A stretch of DNA of 64,000 nt from Herbinix sp. (GTDB taxonomy: Bacteria; Bacillota; Clostridia; Lachnospirales; Lachnospiraceae), in contig JARBTJ010000003.1 in assembly GCA_029240245.1 (NCBI GenBank), forward strand, positions 61,137-125,136, in the 5' to 3' direction. The notes under the pieces are model-generated. The model saw nothing but the letters and a program-made list of their open reading frames with translations, was not told where the DNA came from and did no database searches. Position 1 is the stretch's first letter, and the number at the start of each line of letters is the position of its first letter. The position numbers and the translations under genes are program-made. This document shows, piece by piece, positions 1 through 8,957 of the stretch.

Positions 1-66
1 GTACTTGTTTTAATCTCTTCGATCGAGCAAGAAATAGCAGCTATAGAAGAATTAACGGGGCGGTGA
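1..66 (+). CDS. C-terminal end of a TrkA-like K+ uptake regulator (partial)
   Basis: The window opens inside a reading frame whose last 21 codons end in IEELTGR followed by TGA. The frame runs into trkH, whose start lies only 4 bases after this stop and whose ribosome binding site lies inside the final codons. Trk systems are commonly encoded as trkA-trkH pairs, so this is most likely the end of the NAD-binding gating subunit TrkA. That call rests on position alone, because too little protein is visible to recognise a domain. Confidence 0.5.
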   Translation, partial: VLVLISSIEQEIAAIEELTGR

Positions 67-70
67 TACA

Positions 71-1543
71 ATGAAGATATATTTTACAAACAGTAGCAAT
101 TACGGCAAGCTTATGATGCTTATAGGAATTTTACTTTTCATTCCGGTTACAACACTACCATTTTATCCTGAGGAAAGTAAATATGCTGTTGCGTTTATTA
201 TACCGTCAATTATTTCAATCTTATTAGGTATACTTATTTGCAGGTTAATAAAACAGGATGATAGTACTAATCATTGGCAACGGGTAATGCAAAAAGGGAG
301 TCTGACCGTGTTGTTTGCCTGGGGATTCGGATTTTTAGCTGGTGCCATACCCTTTATAATATCCGGACAACTATCTTTTATTCAAGCTTTATTTGAAGCG
401 GTAAGCGGATGGACTACTACCGGACTATCGGTTATGGATGTAACCGTCACTCCACATATTTTTCTTTTTCATAGGAGCTTCATGCAATTTTGTGGTGGCC
501 TGGGCTTTGTATTGGTTATGATAATGTTTGTTCAAGGCAAACAATCCATGAATTTGTATAACGCTGAGGGACATCCTGATAAGCTGATGCCGAATCTTAA
601 AAAGACAGTGTGGACAATATTTCTGATGTACGTGACACTATTGTTTGCAGGATCATTCCTATATATATTATTAGGAATGTCTCCGTTTGACAGTTTGATG
701 CATGCAATGTCAGCGTTATCAACTGGCGGTTTCTCAACGATGACAGACAGTATAGGTGCTTATCACAATATAGCCATTGAAGCATTAACAATCCTATTAA
801 TGTTAATAGGAACGACTAATTTTGCAGTACTGCTCCTTTTTTTAAAAAGAAAGTTCAAACAAGCGCAGAAGGTCAGCGAAATAAGATTTTTAATGATACT
901 GCTTATTGTATGTGTACCAATTTTGGCGTTAACTCTATTTTACGGGCTTTATTTGACTGTCGGAGAAAGTTTTCGAATATCACTATTCAATGTAGTATCA
1001 GCATTATCTACGTCAGGATTTTCTACGACTGTCTATACAAACTGGCCGGATTTTGCAATTGGAATATTAATTATTTTGATGTTGATTGGAGGAGGTATCG
1101 GATCAACTGCTGGTGGCATAAAATTATCACGAATATATATCATGGTAAGATTAACCCTTGATAATATTCGTAAACGATTAAAACCGGAACATCATGTGGA
1201 AACCCTTTATTATTATAAAGCTCAGGGAAAGACATCGATTGACCGCACCTTATCAACCGATGTTACAGGATTTATCGCATGTTATCTTATCATTTTTGCT
1301 ATTGGGTCATTGCTTTTAACGGTAACCGAAAATTGTTCGCTTAAGGATGCGATGTTTGAGTTTGCATCATCACTCGGAACGGTCGGATTATCAGTTGGAT
1401 TGACCGGACCGGCAACCGGAGCGGCAACTCTGATAATCGAAATCATCGGCATGATCTTAGGCAGACTTGAAATTTTCATTGTGTTGATTGGTATTTATTC
1501 TGGTGTTTTAATGCTAAAAGAAAAAAAGCCTAGAAAGCTATAA
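71..1543 (+). CDS. trkH: TrkH-family potassium uptake channel subunit
   Basis: This 490-residue integral membrane protein is the pore subunit of a Trk/Ktr K+ uptake system. The four pore-loop filter segments of the family can be read in order: TTTGLS (about residue 115), STGGFS (about 218), STSGFS (about 315) and GTVGLS (about 437). Each repeat has hydrophobic helices on both sides. The length matches the family. The start follows ggcggtga closely and the gene directly follows the trkA-like end, so the two are probably co-translated. A bidirectional hairpin terminator follows at 1550-1611. It is expected to work with TrkA in the membrane for osmotic and pH homeostasis. Confidence 0.93.
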   Translation: MKIYFTNSSNYGKLMMLIGILLFIPVTTLPFYPEESKYAVAFIIPSIISILLGILICRLIKQDDSTNHWQRVMQKGSLTVLFAWGFGFLAGAIPFIISGQLSFIQALFEAVSGWTTTGLSVMDVTVTPHIFLFHRSFMQFCGGLGFVLVMIMFVQGKQSMNLYNAEGHPDKLMPNLKKTVWTIFLMYVTLLFAGSFLYILLGMSPFDSLMHAMSALSTGGFSTMTDSIGAYHNIAIEALTILLMLIGTTNFAVLLLFLKRKFKQAQKVSEIRFLMILLIVCVPILALTLFYGLYLTVGESFRISLFNVVSALSTSGFSTTVYTNWPDFAIGILIILMLIGGGIGSTAGGIKLSRIYIMVRLTLDNIRKRLKPEHHVETLYYYKAQGKTSIDRTLSTDVTGFIACYLIIFAIGSLLLTVTENCSLKDAMFEFASSLGTVGLSVGLTGPATGAATLIIEIIGMILGRLEIFIVLIGIYSGVLMLKEKKPRKL

Positions 1544-1549
1544 TAAAAT

Positions 1550-1611
1550 AAATAGGTTCTATATTATATATCAGGGTGAACTATTCCTTATTATGAATAT
1601 AGAACCTATTT
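1550..1611. terminator. Bidirectional intrinsic terminator between trkH and the convergent kinase gene
   Basis: A 16-bp perfect inverted repeat (AAATAGGTTCTATATT and its complement) surrounds a 30-base loop between two convergent genes. T-rich sequence follows on both strands. Confidence 0.8.
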
Positions 1612-1613
1612 GC

Positions 1614-2585
1614 TTATATTAACCTTTTCAGTTGTTCCACGGTATCGCCTAAATTTTTAGTTGCGAAACCATATTGCCAATCATCCGGATAATTGCGGTA
1701 CTTGGTCTCAATCACCATAATCAAATACAAATACATATCATATAGTAAGGCTCGGATTGGAGCCTCCTTACGCAGCTTCTTACCGTAGCCTTCATCAAAG
1801 CTCTGATTATGGCAGTGCAGTCGCACGAAATACTCCATAACAGGGTCACCCCATAACGCCCGCTCAAAGTCAATAAATCCGGTGATTTTACCGTCCTTTA
1901 CAAATACATTTCCTTCCCATAGATCACCATGCAGGAACTGCGGTATTTTCACCTCATCTAGGGCAAAGCTTGCCTTATCAATCAGATCTCGTACTTCATC
2001 ATAGGAAATGCCAAGATTCATATCGATTTTTTCTCCGTCTGCCAGTACATTGGCCGCCATAGAGAGAAAGGTATCCCTCCAGCTTGTCCCCTGGTTTTCC
2101 CTTACACCCAGATATCCATAACGATCCCCGGTGATACGGTTCATTTCCACATTACATCTACCGATTTGATAAAGAATCTGATTCACTTCGTCTTCCGGCA
2201 TACCACCTTCAAACCGTAATTTACTAAAGCTCTCTCCCGGAAGTTTTTCCATAAAGAAATAATCCGAAGTACAGATATTGTGAGAATCGTCATAATAATA
2301 CACCTCAGGAACCGGCAAGGAAGTATTTGCTTTCACCAGTCGAAGGGAATCCACCTCCGCCCGCATCATATTATCTTCGTAAGTCATTAGGCCTGCCTTA
2401 CCTGGAGGCGCTATCTTTAAAATCATTTCTCCTTCCGGTGATACTACCTCATAGGCTGCATTACAGAAGCCTTCGGTAAGTTCCTTAACCGATACTTCCT
2501 CAAATGATATTTTTTTGCCCAAGGCTTTCTCAAGCATGAGAATTATATTTTCTTTGGTTTGTTTATTTTTGGTATCGCTTTCCAT
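1614..2585 (-). CDS. Aminoglycoside phosphotransferase/fructosamine-kinase-like protein
   Basis: This 323-residue cytoplasmic kinase-fold protein belongs to the APH superfamily. The catalytic loop reads HGDLWEGN (HGDxxxxN, Brenner motif) and is followed by FIDFERA, which supplies the metal-binding Asp. The N-terminal lobe contains NAAYEV and MILKIAPPG, a likely nucleotide-binding strand. The substrate cannot be told; small sugars, choline-like compounds and aminoglycosides are all used in the family. Start choice: an upstream Met would add 11 residues, but the ATG at 2585 has GGGGAG seven bases before it. It lies downstream of hydF on the same strand, separated by a terminator-like hairpin, so it is probably an independent gene. 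Confidence 0.8.
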   Translation of the reverse strand: MESDTKNKQTKENIILMLEKALGKKISFEEVSVKELTEGFCNAAYEVVSPEGEMILKIAPPGKAGLMTYEDNMMRAEVDSLRLVKANTSLPVPEVYYYDDSHNICTSDYFFMEKLPGESFSKLRFEGGMPEDEVNQILYQIGRCNVEMNRITGDRYGYLGVRENQGTSWRDTFLSMAANVLADGEKIDMNLGISYDEVRDLIDKASFALDEVKIPQFLHGDLWEGNVFVKDGKITGFIDFERALWGDPVMEYFVRLHCHNQSFDEGYGKKLRKEAPIRALLYDMYLYLIMVIETKYRNYPDDWQYGFATKNLGDTVEQLKRLI

Positions 2586-2699
2586 TTTATTTCTCCCCTG
2601 CAGTATAATAATGACCATATTTTACCACACTTTTTGATAAATGTAATTCTTTTGATCACTTTTGTAATTTATAGCAAAAACAGCAATAAACTACGTGAA

Positions 2700-2757
2700 A
2701 ATGCGCCTGGTCATAATCCGCTTCCTTCCAGGAAAACAAATTTTAACCAGACGCATT
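2700..2757 (-). terminator. Probable terminator after hydF
   Basis: A 12-bp stem (AATGCGTCTGGT paired with ACCAGGCGCATT, one wobble) around a 34-base loop follows the hydF stop codon on the minus strand and ends in TTTTC. The short T tract makes it a moderate terminator only. Confidence 0.5.
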
Positions 2758-2762
2758 CTTTG

Positions 2763-3956
2763 TTACGGCAATGCTATTTTATCTAGAATACCGGTCAGGT
2801 AAGCGAGTGTAACACCATAATTGGTCATGGGTACCTGCTGTTTTTTCACCTGGTCAACCCGGTTAATCACATATTTACGGTTGAACATGCAAGCTCCGCA
2901 TTGTATGACAAGATCATATCCCGATAGATCACTCGGGAAATCATTGCCGCTTACATTAACAATGGTCAAACCTTCACCCACCTTTTTTCTTAACATACGC
3001 GGAAGCTTTTCTCTTCCGATATCCTCTTTCAGAGGAACGTGTGTACAGGCTTCGGCAATTAATACCCGGGAGTCTTCTGTTAAGCTGTCAATCACTGCAG
3101 CACTCTGAACAAAATAATCGATATCCCCCTTATGGGCCGCAAACAATACAGAGAAAGAGGTCAGTAAGCTTTCCGCAGGTTTTTTCTCATATACCATCTG
3201 GAAGACCTGGGAATCGGTAATGATAAGCTTTGGTGGTTTTGTCAGGCTTTGCAGGGCTTCCTCATATTTGTCAGCTGTACTGCTAAGTACAATGCATTTT
3301 TTATCGAGTAGTTCCCGAAGGGTCTGCACCTGAGGTAGGATCAATCGGCCCTTGGGTGCCTGAATATCTTGCGGCATAACCAAGAGAACCGTATCATTTT
3401 CCTTTACCAACTCACCCGTAATATCCTTCCTGTCATAATCCTCAGGCAGCTTACGGATAATCTCTTCCGTTATTTTTTGAATTCCCAGCCTTGAGATAGC
3501 ACTGATTTTAATCGGTTCTTCCTTACAAGCCTCAAAAATTAAATTTCTGATCTTATCCGTGTTTACAATGACATCTACCTTATTAATGATTACAACGACC
3601 GGAGTCTTCCGCGCTTTAAACTCATTAATCCATTCGACTTCCTGAACTGTATTTTCATCTGCACATACAATTAATGCAATATCCGTTTTTTCCATTGCCG
3701 TTCTTGTTTTATCTACTCTCATCTGTCCGAGGTAACCGCTGTCATCGAAGCCTGCTGTATCAATTAAAACACAGGGACCAATTCCGTAGATCTCGATTGT
3801 CTTATATACCGGATCTGTGGTGGTTCCGGCTACGCTTGATACCAGCGCTGTATTGTGACCGGTTAAAGCATTAATTAGTGTGGATTTACCACTGTTTCGT
3901 TTTCCAAAAATACCGATATGCAGTTGATTTGCCCTCGGAGTACTGTTTAAACTCAT
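2763..3956 (-). CDS. hydF: [FeFe]-hydrogenase maturation GTPase HydF
   Basis: HydF is the scaffold GTPase that carries and delivers the 2Fe subcluster of the [FeFe]-hydrogenase H-cluster. The 397-residue protein starts MSLNSTPRAN, the usual N-terminus of the family. The G domain shows GKRNSGKST (P-loop), DTAGFDD (G3) and NKVD (G4). The C-terminal cluster-binding domain shows CTHVP and later CGAC. The residue just before the CxxC is Gln, where many homologues have His. Start choice: a 25-codon upstream extension is possible in frame, but the ATG at 3956 has AAAGGT at good spacing and matches the family start. It is the last gene of the hydE-hydG-hydF run; no hydrogenase structural gene is in the window. 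Confidence 0.96.
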   Translation of the reverse strand: MSLNSTPRANQLHIGIFGKRNSGKSTLINALTGHNTALVSSVAGTTTDPVYKTIEIYGIGPCVLIDTAGFDDSGYLGQMRVDKTRTAMEKTDIALIVCADENTVQEVEWINEFKARKTPVVVIINKVDVIVNTDKIRNLIFEACKEEPIKISAISRLGIQKITEEIIRKLPEDYDRKDITGELVKENDTVLLVMPQDIQAPKGRLILPQVQTLRELLDKKCIVLSSTADKYEEALQSLTKPPKLIITDSQVFQMVYEKKPAESLLTSFSVLFAAHKGDIDYFVQSAAVIDSLTEDSRVLIAEACTHVPLKEDIGREKLPRMLRKKVGEGLTIVNVSGNDFPSDLSGYDLVIQCGACMFNRKYVINRVDQVKKQQVPMTNYGVTLAYLTGILDKIALP

Positions 3957-4110
3957 AAATGATACCTTTCTGCAGCTATCTGCCTGACTACTTATCATAT
4001 CTATTTTACCAAAATTACAATTCGGAAACAATCTATTTTCATGAAATGATCTGATTTAATAATTTCCCGCTTCCGTATTATTACAATAGTACCATATCAA
4101 CGAATAATAA

Positions 4111-5529
4111 TTAAAACCTGAAATCCCTTTTTCCTTCCGCTATCTTCACTAAATGCTCTTTCGCAATTGTCTTTACCTTTTCATTGGTTATATGCTCAAG
4201 CTCCTGTCTAATCAGAGTCTCGCCCTGAAGCTGTGTATCAGGTGATGCATAATCCTCTAAATATTCCTTTAAAGTCATTAAAGCATTTGGCTGACAGCAG
4301 TTTGCAATCTGTCCGGATTTCACCAATGCCATAAAACGGTCCCCGGTCCTTCCCTCACGGTAGCAGGCCGTACAAAAGCTTGGGATATAACCCATGGTCA
4401 GCAGCCAGTTTACAATCTCATCCAGTGACCTGGTATCCTCCACATCAAATTGGTTGGACTTTTCCTCCTCCGGTTCGGGAACAGCATAACCGCCGACACT
4501 GGTTTTTGAGCCGCCGCTGATTTGTGAAACCCCAATTTTTAATACCTTTTCCCTGCTTTTTTGTGATTCTCTGGTGGACACGATAATTCCTGTGTAAGGT
4601 ACTGCTATTCTAAGTATTGCTACAATCTTTTCAAATATTTCATCGGAAATGGAATTAGTAAATTCGGTTGGGTCAATATCCTCCGCCGGACGAATTCTAG
4701 GTACGCTGATGGTATGAGGTCCTACCCCAAAGGCTGCCTCCAGATGCTCCGCGTGCATTAAAATACCGGCAAAATCATAACGGTAATTATTGAGTCCATA
4801 AAGTACCCCCAGACCAACATCATCAATCCCAGCCTCCATAGCCCGGTCCATCGCCTCTGTATGGTACGCATAATTATGCTTGGGCCCGGTGGGATGCAGC
4901 TTTTCATAATTATCCTTATGATAGGTTTCCTGGAACAGGATATAGGTGCCTATACCAGCCTCCTTTAACTTACGGTAATCCTCCACGGTGGTGGCTGCAA
5001 TATTGACATTTACACGGCGGATTGCACCATTTTTATGCTGAATGGAGTAGATGGTGTTGATACTTTCTAGAATATATTCAATCGGATTGTTTATCGGATC
5101 TTCACCGGCTTCCAGAGCCAGACGTTTATGTCCCATATCCTGCAGAGCGATTACTTCTCTGCGAATATCCTCCTGTGACAGCTTTTTTCGTGCTATGTGC
5201 TTATTCTTTAAGTGATACGGGCAATAGACACAGCCGTTTATGCAATAATTCGATAAATATAACGGAGCAAACATGACAATTCGATTTCCGTAAAAATTCT
5301 GTTTTATTTCCTTGGCAAGTTCATACATTTTTTGAAGCTCATCTTCCAAGTCACATTCGAGCAGTACTGCCGCTTCCCTATGGGATATGCCTTTTCGGTT
5401 TTTTGCTCTTTCCAATATGCTGTCAATGAGAGTCCGGTTATTTTTATTTTCCTCTGCATACTTTAACGTACTGAGGATTTCTTCCTGATCGATAAATTCT
5501 TCTGCTCTATTTGAATCAACGTTATACAT
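4111..5529 (-). CDS. hydG: [FeFe]-hydrogenase maturation radical SAM enzyme HydG (tyrosine lyase)
   Basis: HydG cleaves tyrosine to make the CO and CN ligands of the H-cluster and releases p-cresol. The protein is 472 residues, normal for the family. The radical SAM CxxxCxxC motif reads CINGCVYC near residue 100, and the C-terminal second-cluster motif CTAC with a downstream CC lies near residues 380-410. Both are diagnostic of HydG and separate it from ThiH. The ATG at 5529 is preferred over one nine codons upstream because AAGGAGAA precedes it at good spacing. It lies 65 bases after hydE on the same strand. Confidence 0.96.
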   Translation of the reverse strand: MYNVDSNRAEEFIDQEEILSTLKYAEENKNNRTLIDSILERAKNRKGISHREAAVLLECDLEDELQKMYELAKEIKQNFYGNRIVMFAPLYLSNYCINGCVYCPYHLKNKHIARKKLSQEDIRREVIALQDMGHKRLALEAGEDPINNPIEYILESINTIYSIQHKNGAIRRVNVNIAATTVEDYRKLKEAGIGTYILFQETYHKDNYEKLHPTGPKHNYAYHTEAMDRAMEAGIDDVGLGVLYGLNNYRYDFAGILMHAEHLEAAFGVGPHTISVPRIRPAEDIDPTEFTNSISDEIFEKIVAILRIAVPYTGIIVSTRESQKSREKVLKIGVSQISGGSKTSVGGYAVPEPEEEKSNQFDVEDTRSLDEIVNWLLTMGYIPSFCTACYREGRTGDRFMALVKSGQIANCCQPNALMTLKEYLEDYASPDTQLQGETLIRQELEHITNEKVKTIAKEHLVKIAEGKRDFRF

Positions 5530-5594
5530 TACAATTCTCCTTTTCTTACAACTCATTCGGCAATTGCGTATTATATTAGCCTATGAAATTATTT

Positions 5595-6656
5595 TCATAT
5601 CGGTTTAAAGTCACCACGGTCTACCACCAGCTGATACCCTATATTTGCAATTCTACGGTCGAGGCAGGCCCTGCATTCTGCCGCTTCATCGCCGGTACAT
5701 ATCTTATTATCATATAGTGCATACTTTTTCCTCACACCGGTGGGTGATAAATTCGGCATCACCACATTGGCTCCTGCCAGTATCCCTTTCTCTCTTCCGG
5801 TCTTATCTATGGTACCAAGTGCTGTTGTGGCGGGAAGAAGCGCATTTGGTATCATTAATCGTAGAATACTGATTAAATCAAGTGTCTGCTCCAGTGTTCC
5901 TGCCTGATAAGTTGCAAATGGCGTATCATGATGTGGTATAAAAGGTCCGATCCCAACCATCTGAGGTGACAAATCCTTTAGAAACAAAAGATCCTCGACG
6001 ATATTCTCCTTTGTTTGATATGGCGAACCAACCATAAAACCTGCTCCTACCTGATAGCCTATCTTTTTCAAGTCCCATAAACATTGTTTCCGGTTTGCAA
6101 GAGAGAGATTTTCCGGATGGAGCTTCCCGTAGTGACTGACGTTTGCGGTTTCATGCCTCAATAAATAACGGTCGGCTCCTGCTTCGTAAAAACAAAGATA
6201 GGATTCATGGCTCTTTTCCCCAATGGATAAGGTGATAGCACAATCGGGGTAAAGTAATTTTATTGATTTTATAATTCTTAGGATATCCTCATCGGAGTAT
6301 CTTCCATCTTCACCACCTTGCAGTACAAAGGTACGAAAGCCTAAGTGGTATCCCACCCTGCAGCAATCCAAAATTTCCTCCTCCGTCAGGCGGTAGCGCT
6401 CAACACAAAGGTTGCTTTTTCGAATTCCACAGTAATAGCAGTCGTTCTTACAATAGTTCGTAAACTCAATCAGCCCTCGGGTATATATTTTGTTATTGAA
6501 TATACGTTGAGCTGTTTTTTTCGCTTCCTCATGAAGAACCTCGGAGTCCTCCTTCGTCATCCTTTCCAGCAGGTAAATAAATTCATCCTTTGTCAGTACT
6601 TCCTGTACTTTCAGTTTATTAATAAGCTCCCTTGTCACGGTCATTTCATTACTCAC
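5595..6656 (-). CDS. hydE: [FeFe]-hydrogenase maturation radical SAM enzyme HydE
   Basis: HydE is the radical SAM enzyme that acts on the organometallic Fe(CO)2(CN)-cysteine precursor made by HydG. The 353-residue protein has the CxxxCxxC motif as CKNDCYYC near residue 68, LQGGEDG after the SAM-binding strand, and the expected length. The listed start is a GTG at 6656; an in-frame ATG four codons later at 6644 is equally possible, and AAGAAAGTGAG serves either. It is the first gene of the hydEGF operon. A consensus promoter and a structured leader with a terminator lie upstream (6735-6946), so expression is probably attenuated. Confidence 0.95.
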   Translation of the reverse strand: MSNEMTVTRELINKLKVQEVLTKDEFIYLLERMTKEDSEVLHEEAKKTAQRIFNNKIYTRGLIEFTNYCKNDCYYCGIRKSNLCVERYRLTEEEILDCCRVGYHLGFRTFVLQGGEDGRYSDEDILRIIKSIKLLYPDCAITLSIGEKSHESYLCFYEAGADRYLLRHETANVSHYGKLHPENLSLANRKQCLWDLKKIGYQVGAGFMVGSPYQTKENIVEDLLFLKDLSPQMVGIGPFIPHHDTPFATYQAGTLEQTLDLISILRLMIPNALLPATTALGTIDKTGREKGILAGANVVMPNLSPTGVRKKYALYDNKICTGDEAAECRACLDRRIANIGYQLVVDRGDFKPI

Positions 6657-6734
6657 TTTCTTGGCTTGATTACATGCACGAATAAATCATAAATACCATT
6701 AAAACGTAATCCACGAATCTCGTCTTCATGCAAA

Positions 6735-6911
6735 TTAAGTTGAAATAAAAAATCCCTGTGCAAAAAGGCACAAGGATAGTGAGTAACTCCAATAGAAATC
6801 CTTCGAAGAAGATAAATCCTCCAATTAGGAATCAAACGGTTGCTATAGTCTATTCTTACGCCTTCCCACTAGGGCGAACCCTCGTTGTCAGGTGAAATAT
6901 TTGTTATTTAT
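6735..6911 (-). ncRNA. Structured 5' leader of hydEGF ending in an intrinsic terminator (riboswitch-like, class unknown)
   Basis: Transcription from the promoter at 6918-6946 would begin near 6911. About 130 bases of leader follow, with a GGGUUCGCCC hairpin, the purine-rich run GUGGGAAGGCG, and paired segments around AUUGGAGG and CUUCGAAGG. The leader then runs into a strong terminator at 6743-6775 (AUCCUUGUGC, U5 loop, GCACAGGGAU, U6). The hydE start lies about 80 bases further on. A terminator placed between promoter and operon is the mark of a riboswitch or another attenuation device. I compared it from memory with TPP, FMN, SAM, cobalamin, lysine, glycine, THF, fluoride, guanidine, NiCo, Mn and c-di-GMP classes and saw no match. 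Confidence 0.6.
6743..6775 (-). terminator. Intrinsic terminator inside the hydE leader
   Basis: On the minus strand, a ten-bp stem (ATCCTTGTGC paired with GCACAGGGAT, one wobble) closes a five-T loop and is followed by six T residues. It lies before hydE, not after a gene, so it acts as an attenuator or ends a small RNA. Confidence 0.85.
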
Positions 6912-6917
6912 TTAACA

Positions 6918-6946
6918 ATTATAACGTACTTATTTCATTTTGTAAA
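6918..6946 (-). promoter_or_regulatory. Sigma-A promoter of the hydEGF operon
   Basis: On the minus strand, TTTACA (6946-6941), a 17-base spacer and TATAAT (6923-6918). This is close to consensus and sits about 260 bases before hydE. Confidence 0.8.
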
Positions 6947-6955
6947 TAAAAATTT

Positions 6956-8314
6956 CTACTCCCTTGTTATTCTCCAAATGACACCGGTATTGGGATAGTA
7001 GTCGCTTAAGTCCGTTGGTGAACTGATGCCTATGTCAAGTACGTACATAGCACCATCCGGTCCAAATGCTATATCCGCCGGTCTTCCAAAGCCTCCTTCT
7101 CGGACAATCGAGTCGGGGAAACCGGATCTGTTAATAGCAAAGGTTCTAACCGCTCCTACATTCATATCAATTTCTGAGACACGATAGCCATCCCCGGTAA
7201 ACGGAGTTGCGGTACCAGGAATAATAAAGCCTCCGGCACCATACTCTGCGATATAAGCATTTCCATAGGGTCCAAACTGAGTATTATAATTAAAGGCAAA
7301 GCCGGAAAGCTTGGAATTTGGGGGAAAGGTTACAAACGGTCTTGGAGGTACCATGGGATGATTATGCAGTAAAAATTCCGGCTGTTTTCCGCCTTCCGGT
7401 TTATATTTCTCTAAGGTGACCGGCTCATTTCCAACATAGTCCGGCCATCCATACCAGGTTCCGGCTGTGACTAAGCAAAAATCATTCGGAGCATTTGCTA
7501 TTGGCCTGCTCCCCCTGGCTTCACAGGTTTGCTGTGATACATATAATTTACCGTTAATATCAAATTTTAAGCAATTAGGATATCGAAAACCCGTGGCAAA
7601 CTGCTCTATCTGTGAACCATCTGCATTTGACTTAATTATACTCCCCGACGCCTTAACAATACCCTTTCTAATTTCAAAGGGCCGGTTCGGTATCCCAAAC
7701 GGTGAAAATGCGCCGGTATATGCATTTTCATCCGTTATCGTAAATACATTTGCTGTCTCAAAATTATCTCCTACCAAAATTGCATAATGTCCAATCTGAT
7801 CGCAAAAAAAAGGATAATTAAAAATCCATACATTATCCGTCCCTACCACACCGGAATTTGTAGCGGAACCAATTCCTAAATACATTTTTCCATCCGGTCC
7901 GAACGCAACATTACTGCCCCAATAATCTCCAAGAATGGGCAATCCATCAATAAGAACCTGTCGTCTGCCATCCTGATATATTATGGTTACTTTATTCGCA
8001 TGCGTAACATATATATTTCCCTCATGATATGTGAGCCCAGTGATTGGTGGCAAAAAACCGTCTGCTATTGTATCAATTTGTCCATTACTATAACGAAGAA
8101 TTGCAGCCTCTCTGGAAACATATCCGGATAATGCAATCAGAATATCCCCGTTGTCTGTGAATGTTAACCGGCTGGGAGCATTCAGCCCCTCTAAAAATAC
8201 TTCTATGGTATATCCTGCTTGCAAGATGATATTATCAGGATTTAAGATTCTTAACGTTTCGTTGAAGGATTGCTGATGAAAATGCCCTTCCCCATCGAAT
8301 TTATGATTATTCAT
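6956..8314 (-). CDS. Glucose/sorbosone dehydrogenase-like beta-propeller protein
   Basis: This 452-residue protein has repeated beta-propeller blades of the PQQ-dependent sugar dehydrogenase (GSDH) fold. Characteristic repeats are VAFGPDGKMYLGIGS, GTWYGWPDYVG, FRYPNCLKF and DIAFGPDGAMYVLDIG. In aerobes, members oxidise sugars with PQQ in the periplasm. Here there is no signal peptide, the start is polar and begins MNNHKFDGEGHF, and the host appears to be an anaerobe, so a PQQ-dependent reaction is doubtful and a binding or structural role is possible. The start follows AGGAGTG. The gene ends just before the hyd promoter and stands alone. Confidence 0.75.
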   Translation of the reverse strand: MNNHKFDGEGHFHQQSFNETLRILNPDNIILQAGYTIEVFLEGLNAPSRLTFTDNGDILIALSGYVSREAAILRYSNGQIDTIADGFLPPITGLTYHEGNIYVTHANKVTIIYQDGRRQVLIDGLPILGDYWGSNVAFGPDGKMYLGIGSATNSGVVGTDNVWIFNYPFFCDQIGHYAILVGDNFETANVFTITDENAYTGAFSPFGIPNRPFEIRKGIVKASGSIIKSNADGSQIEQFATGFRYPNCLKFDINGKLYVSQQTCEARGSRPIANAPNDFCLVTAGTWYGWPDYVGNEPVTLEKYKPEGGKQPEFLLHNHPMVPPRPFVTFPPNSKLSGFAFNYNTQFGPYGNAYIAEYGAGGFIIPGTATPFTGDGYRVSEIDMNVGAVRTFAINRSGFPDSIVREGGFGRPADIAFGPDGAMYVLDIGISSPTDLSDYYPNTGVIWRITRE

Positions 8315-8411
8315 AAGAAATCACTCCTGTATACTTATTACAATATATTCGTAAAGGTACAATTAATTTCACTAAATTATGATAACCACAAGCTCATTAC
8401 ATTTACACCTC

Positions 8412-8469
8412 AAAAAAATCCAAGTATTATACTGACGAAAGCATACTGCAGACGTAAGATAATACTTGG
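8412..8469 (-). terminator. Terminator after the VOC-family gene
   Basis: An 11-bp perfect stem (CCAAGTATTAT paired with ATAATACTTGG) is followed by seven T residues on the minus strand, 20 bases past the stop codon at 8489. Confidence 0.85.
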
Positions 8470-8488
8470 GTGATTGGATGATTCAATA

Positions 8489-8851
8489 TTATAAATGTTC
8501 AACGAATTGTATTTTCATTCCGTTCGGATCCTGAACAAACATAAATCTGGTATGTGGATTCGGTTGAATTGGGCCTTCCTGAACGGATACCCCCTTCTCC
8601 TTTAAGCTTTTGATCAGGCGGTCGAGTGAATCAGTTTGAAAGCCCCAGGAAACATCTGAGCCAAAATGCAGCTCACTCTTTTTTGGATCGTAGATTAATT
8701 CAATCTGCGTAGCTTCCTCACCTAAAAATGCGATCTCTACACCCGGACCCGCGGTAAATCTCTTGTTTTCCTTCAGTCCTACAATTTCCTTATAGAAATG
8801 CAGCGACTCCTCCATATTTTTCACATATATGGTACTCCAGCAAAAATTCAT
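8489..8851 (-). CDS. VOC (glyoxalase/bleomycin-resistance) family protein
   Basis: This 120-residue protein has the two beta-alpha-beta-beta-beta halves of the vicinal oxygen chelate fold. It starts MNFCWSTIYVKNMEESLHFY, contains GPGVEIAFLG and IELIY in the first half, and ends HTRFMFVQDPNGMKIQFVEH, with the Glu of the last strand as a likely metal ligand. The substrate cannot be predicted. A start 23 codons further upstream is open, but GGAGGATAATT precedes the ATG at 8851 and the fold begins there. It lies about 105 bases after cooS on the same strand and shares its terminator. Confidence 0.85.
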   Translation of the reverse strand: MNFCWSTIYVKNMEESLHFYKEIVGLKENKRFTAGPGVEIAFLGEEATQIELIYDPKKSELHFGSDVSWGFQTDSLDRLIKSLKEKGVSVQEGPIQPNPHTRFMFVQDPNGMKIQFVEHL

Positions 8852-8957
8852 AATTATCCTCCAATTTAAAACGCAGGCCTTTTGTGCGAAAATAATTTTT
8901 AATACTTTATCATTTATCACTTTATTTTCTTTATTTTCTTTATTTTCTTTATTTTTA

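Noticed and set aside
6653..6835. 60-codon minus-strand frame starting MIPNWRIYLLRR
   Set aside because: It runs across the hydE leader terminator and has no ribosome site; it is a chance frame over structured RNA.
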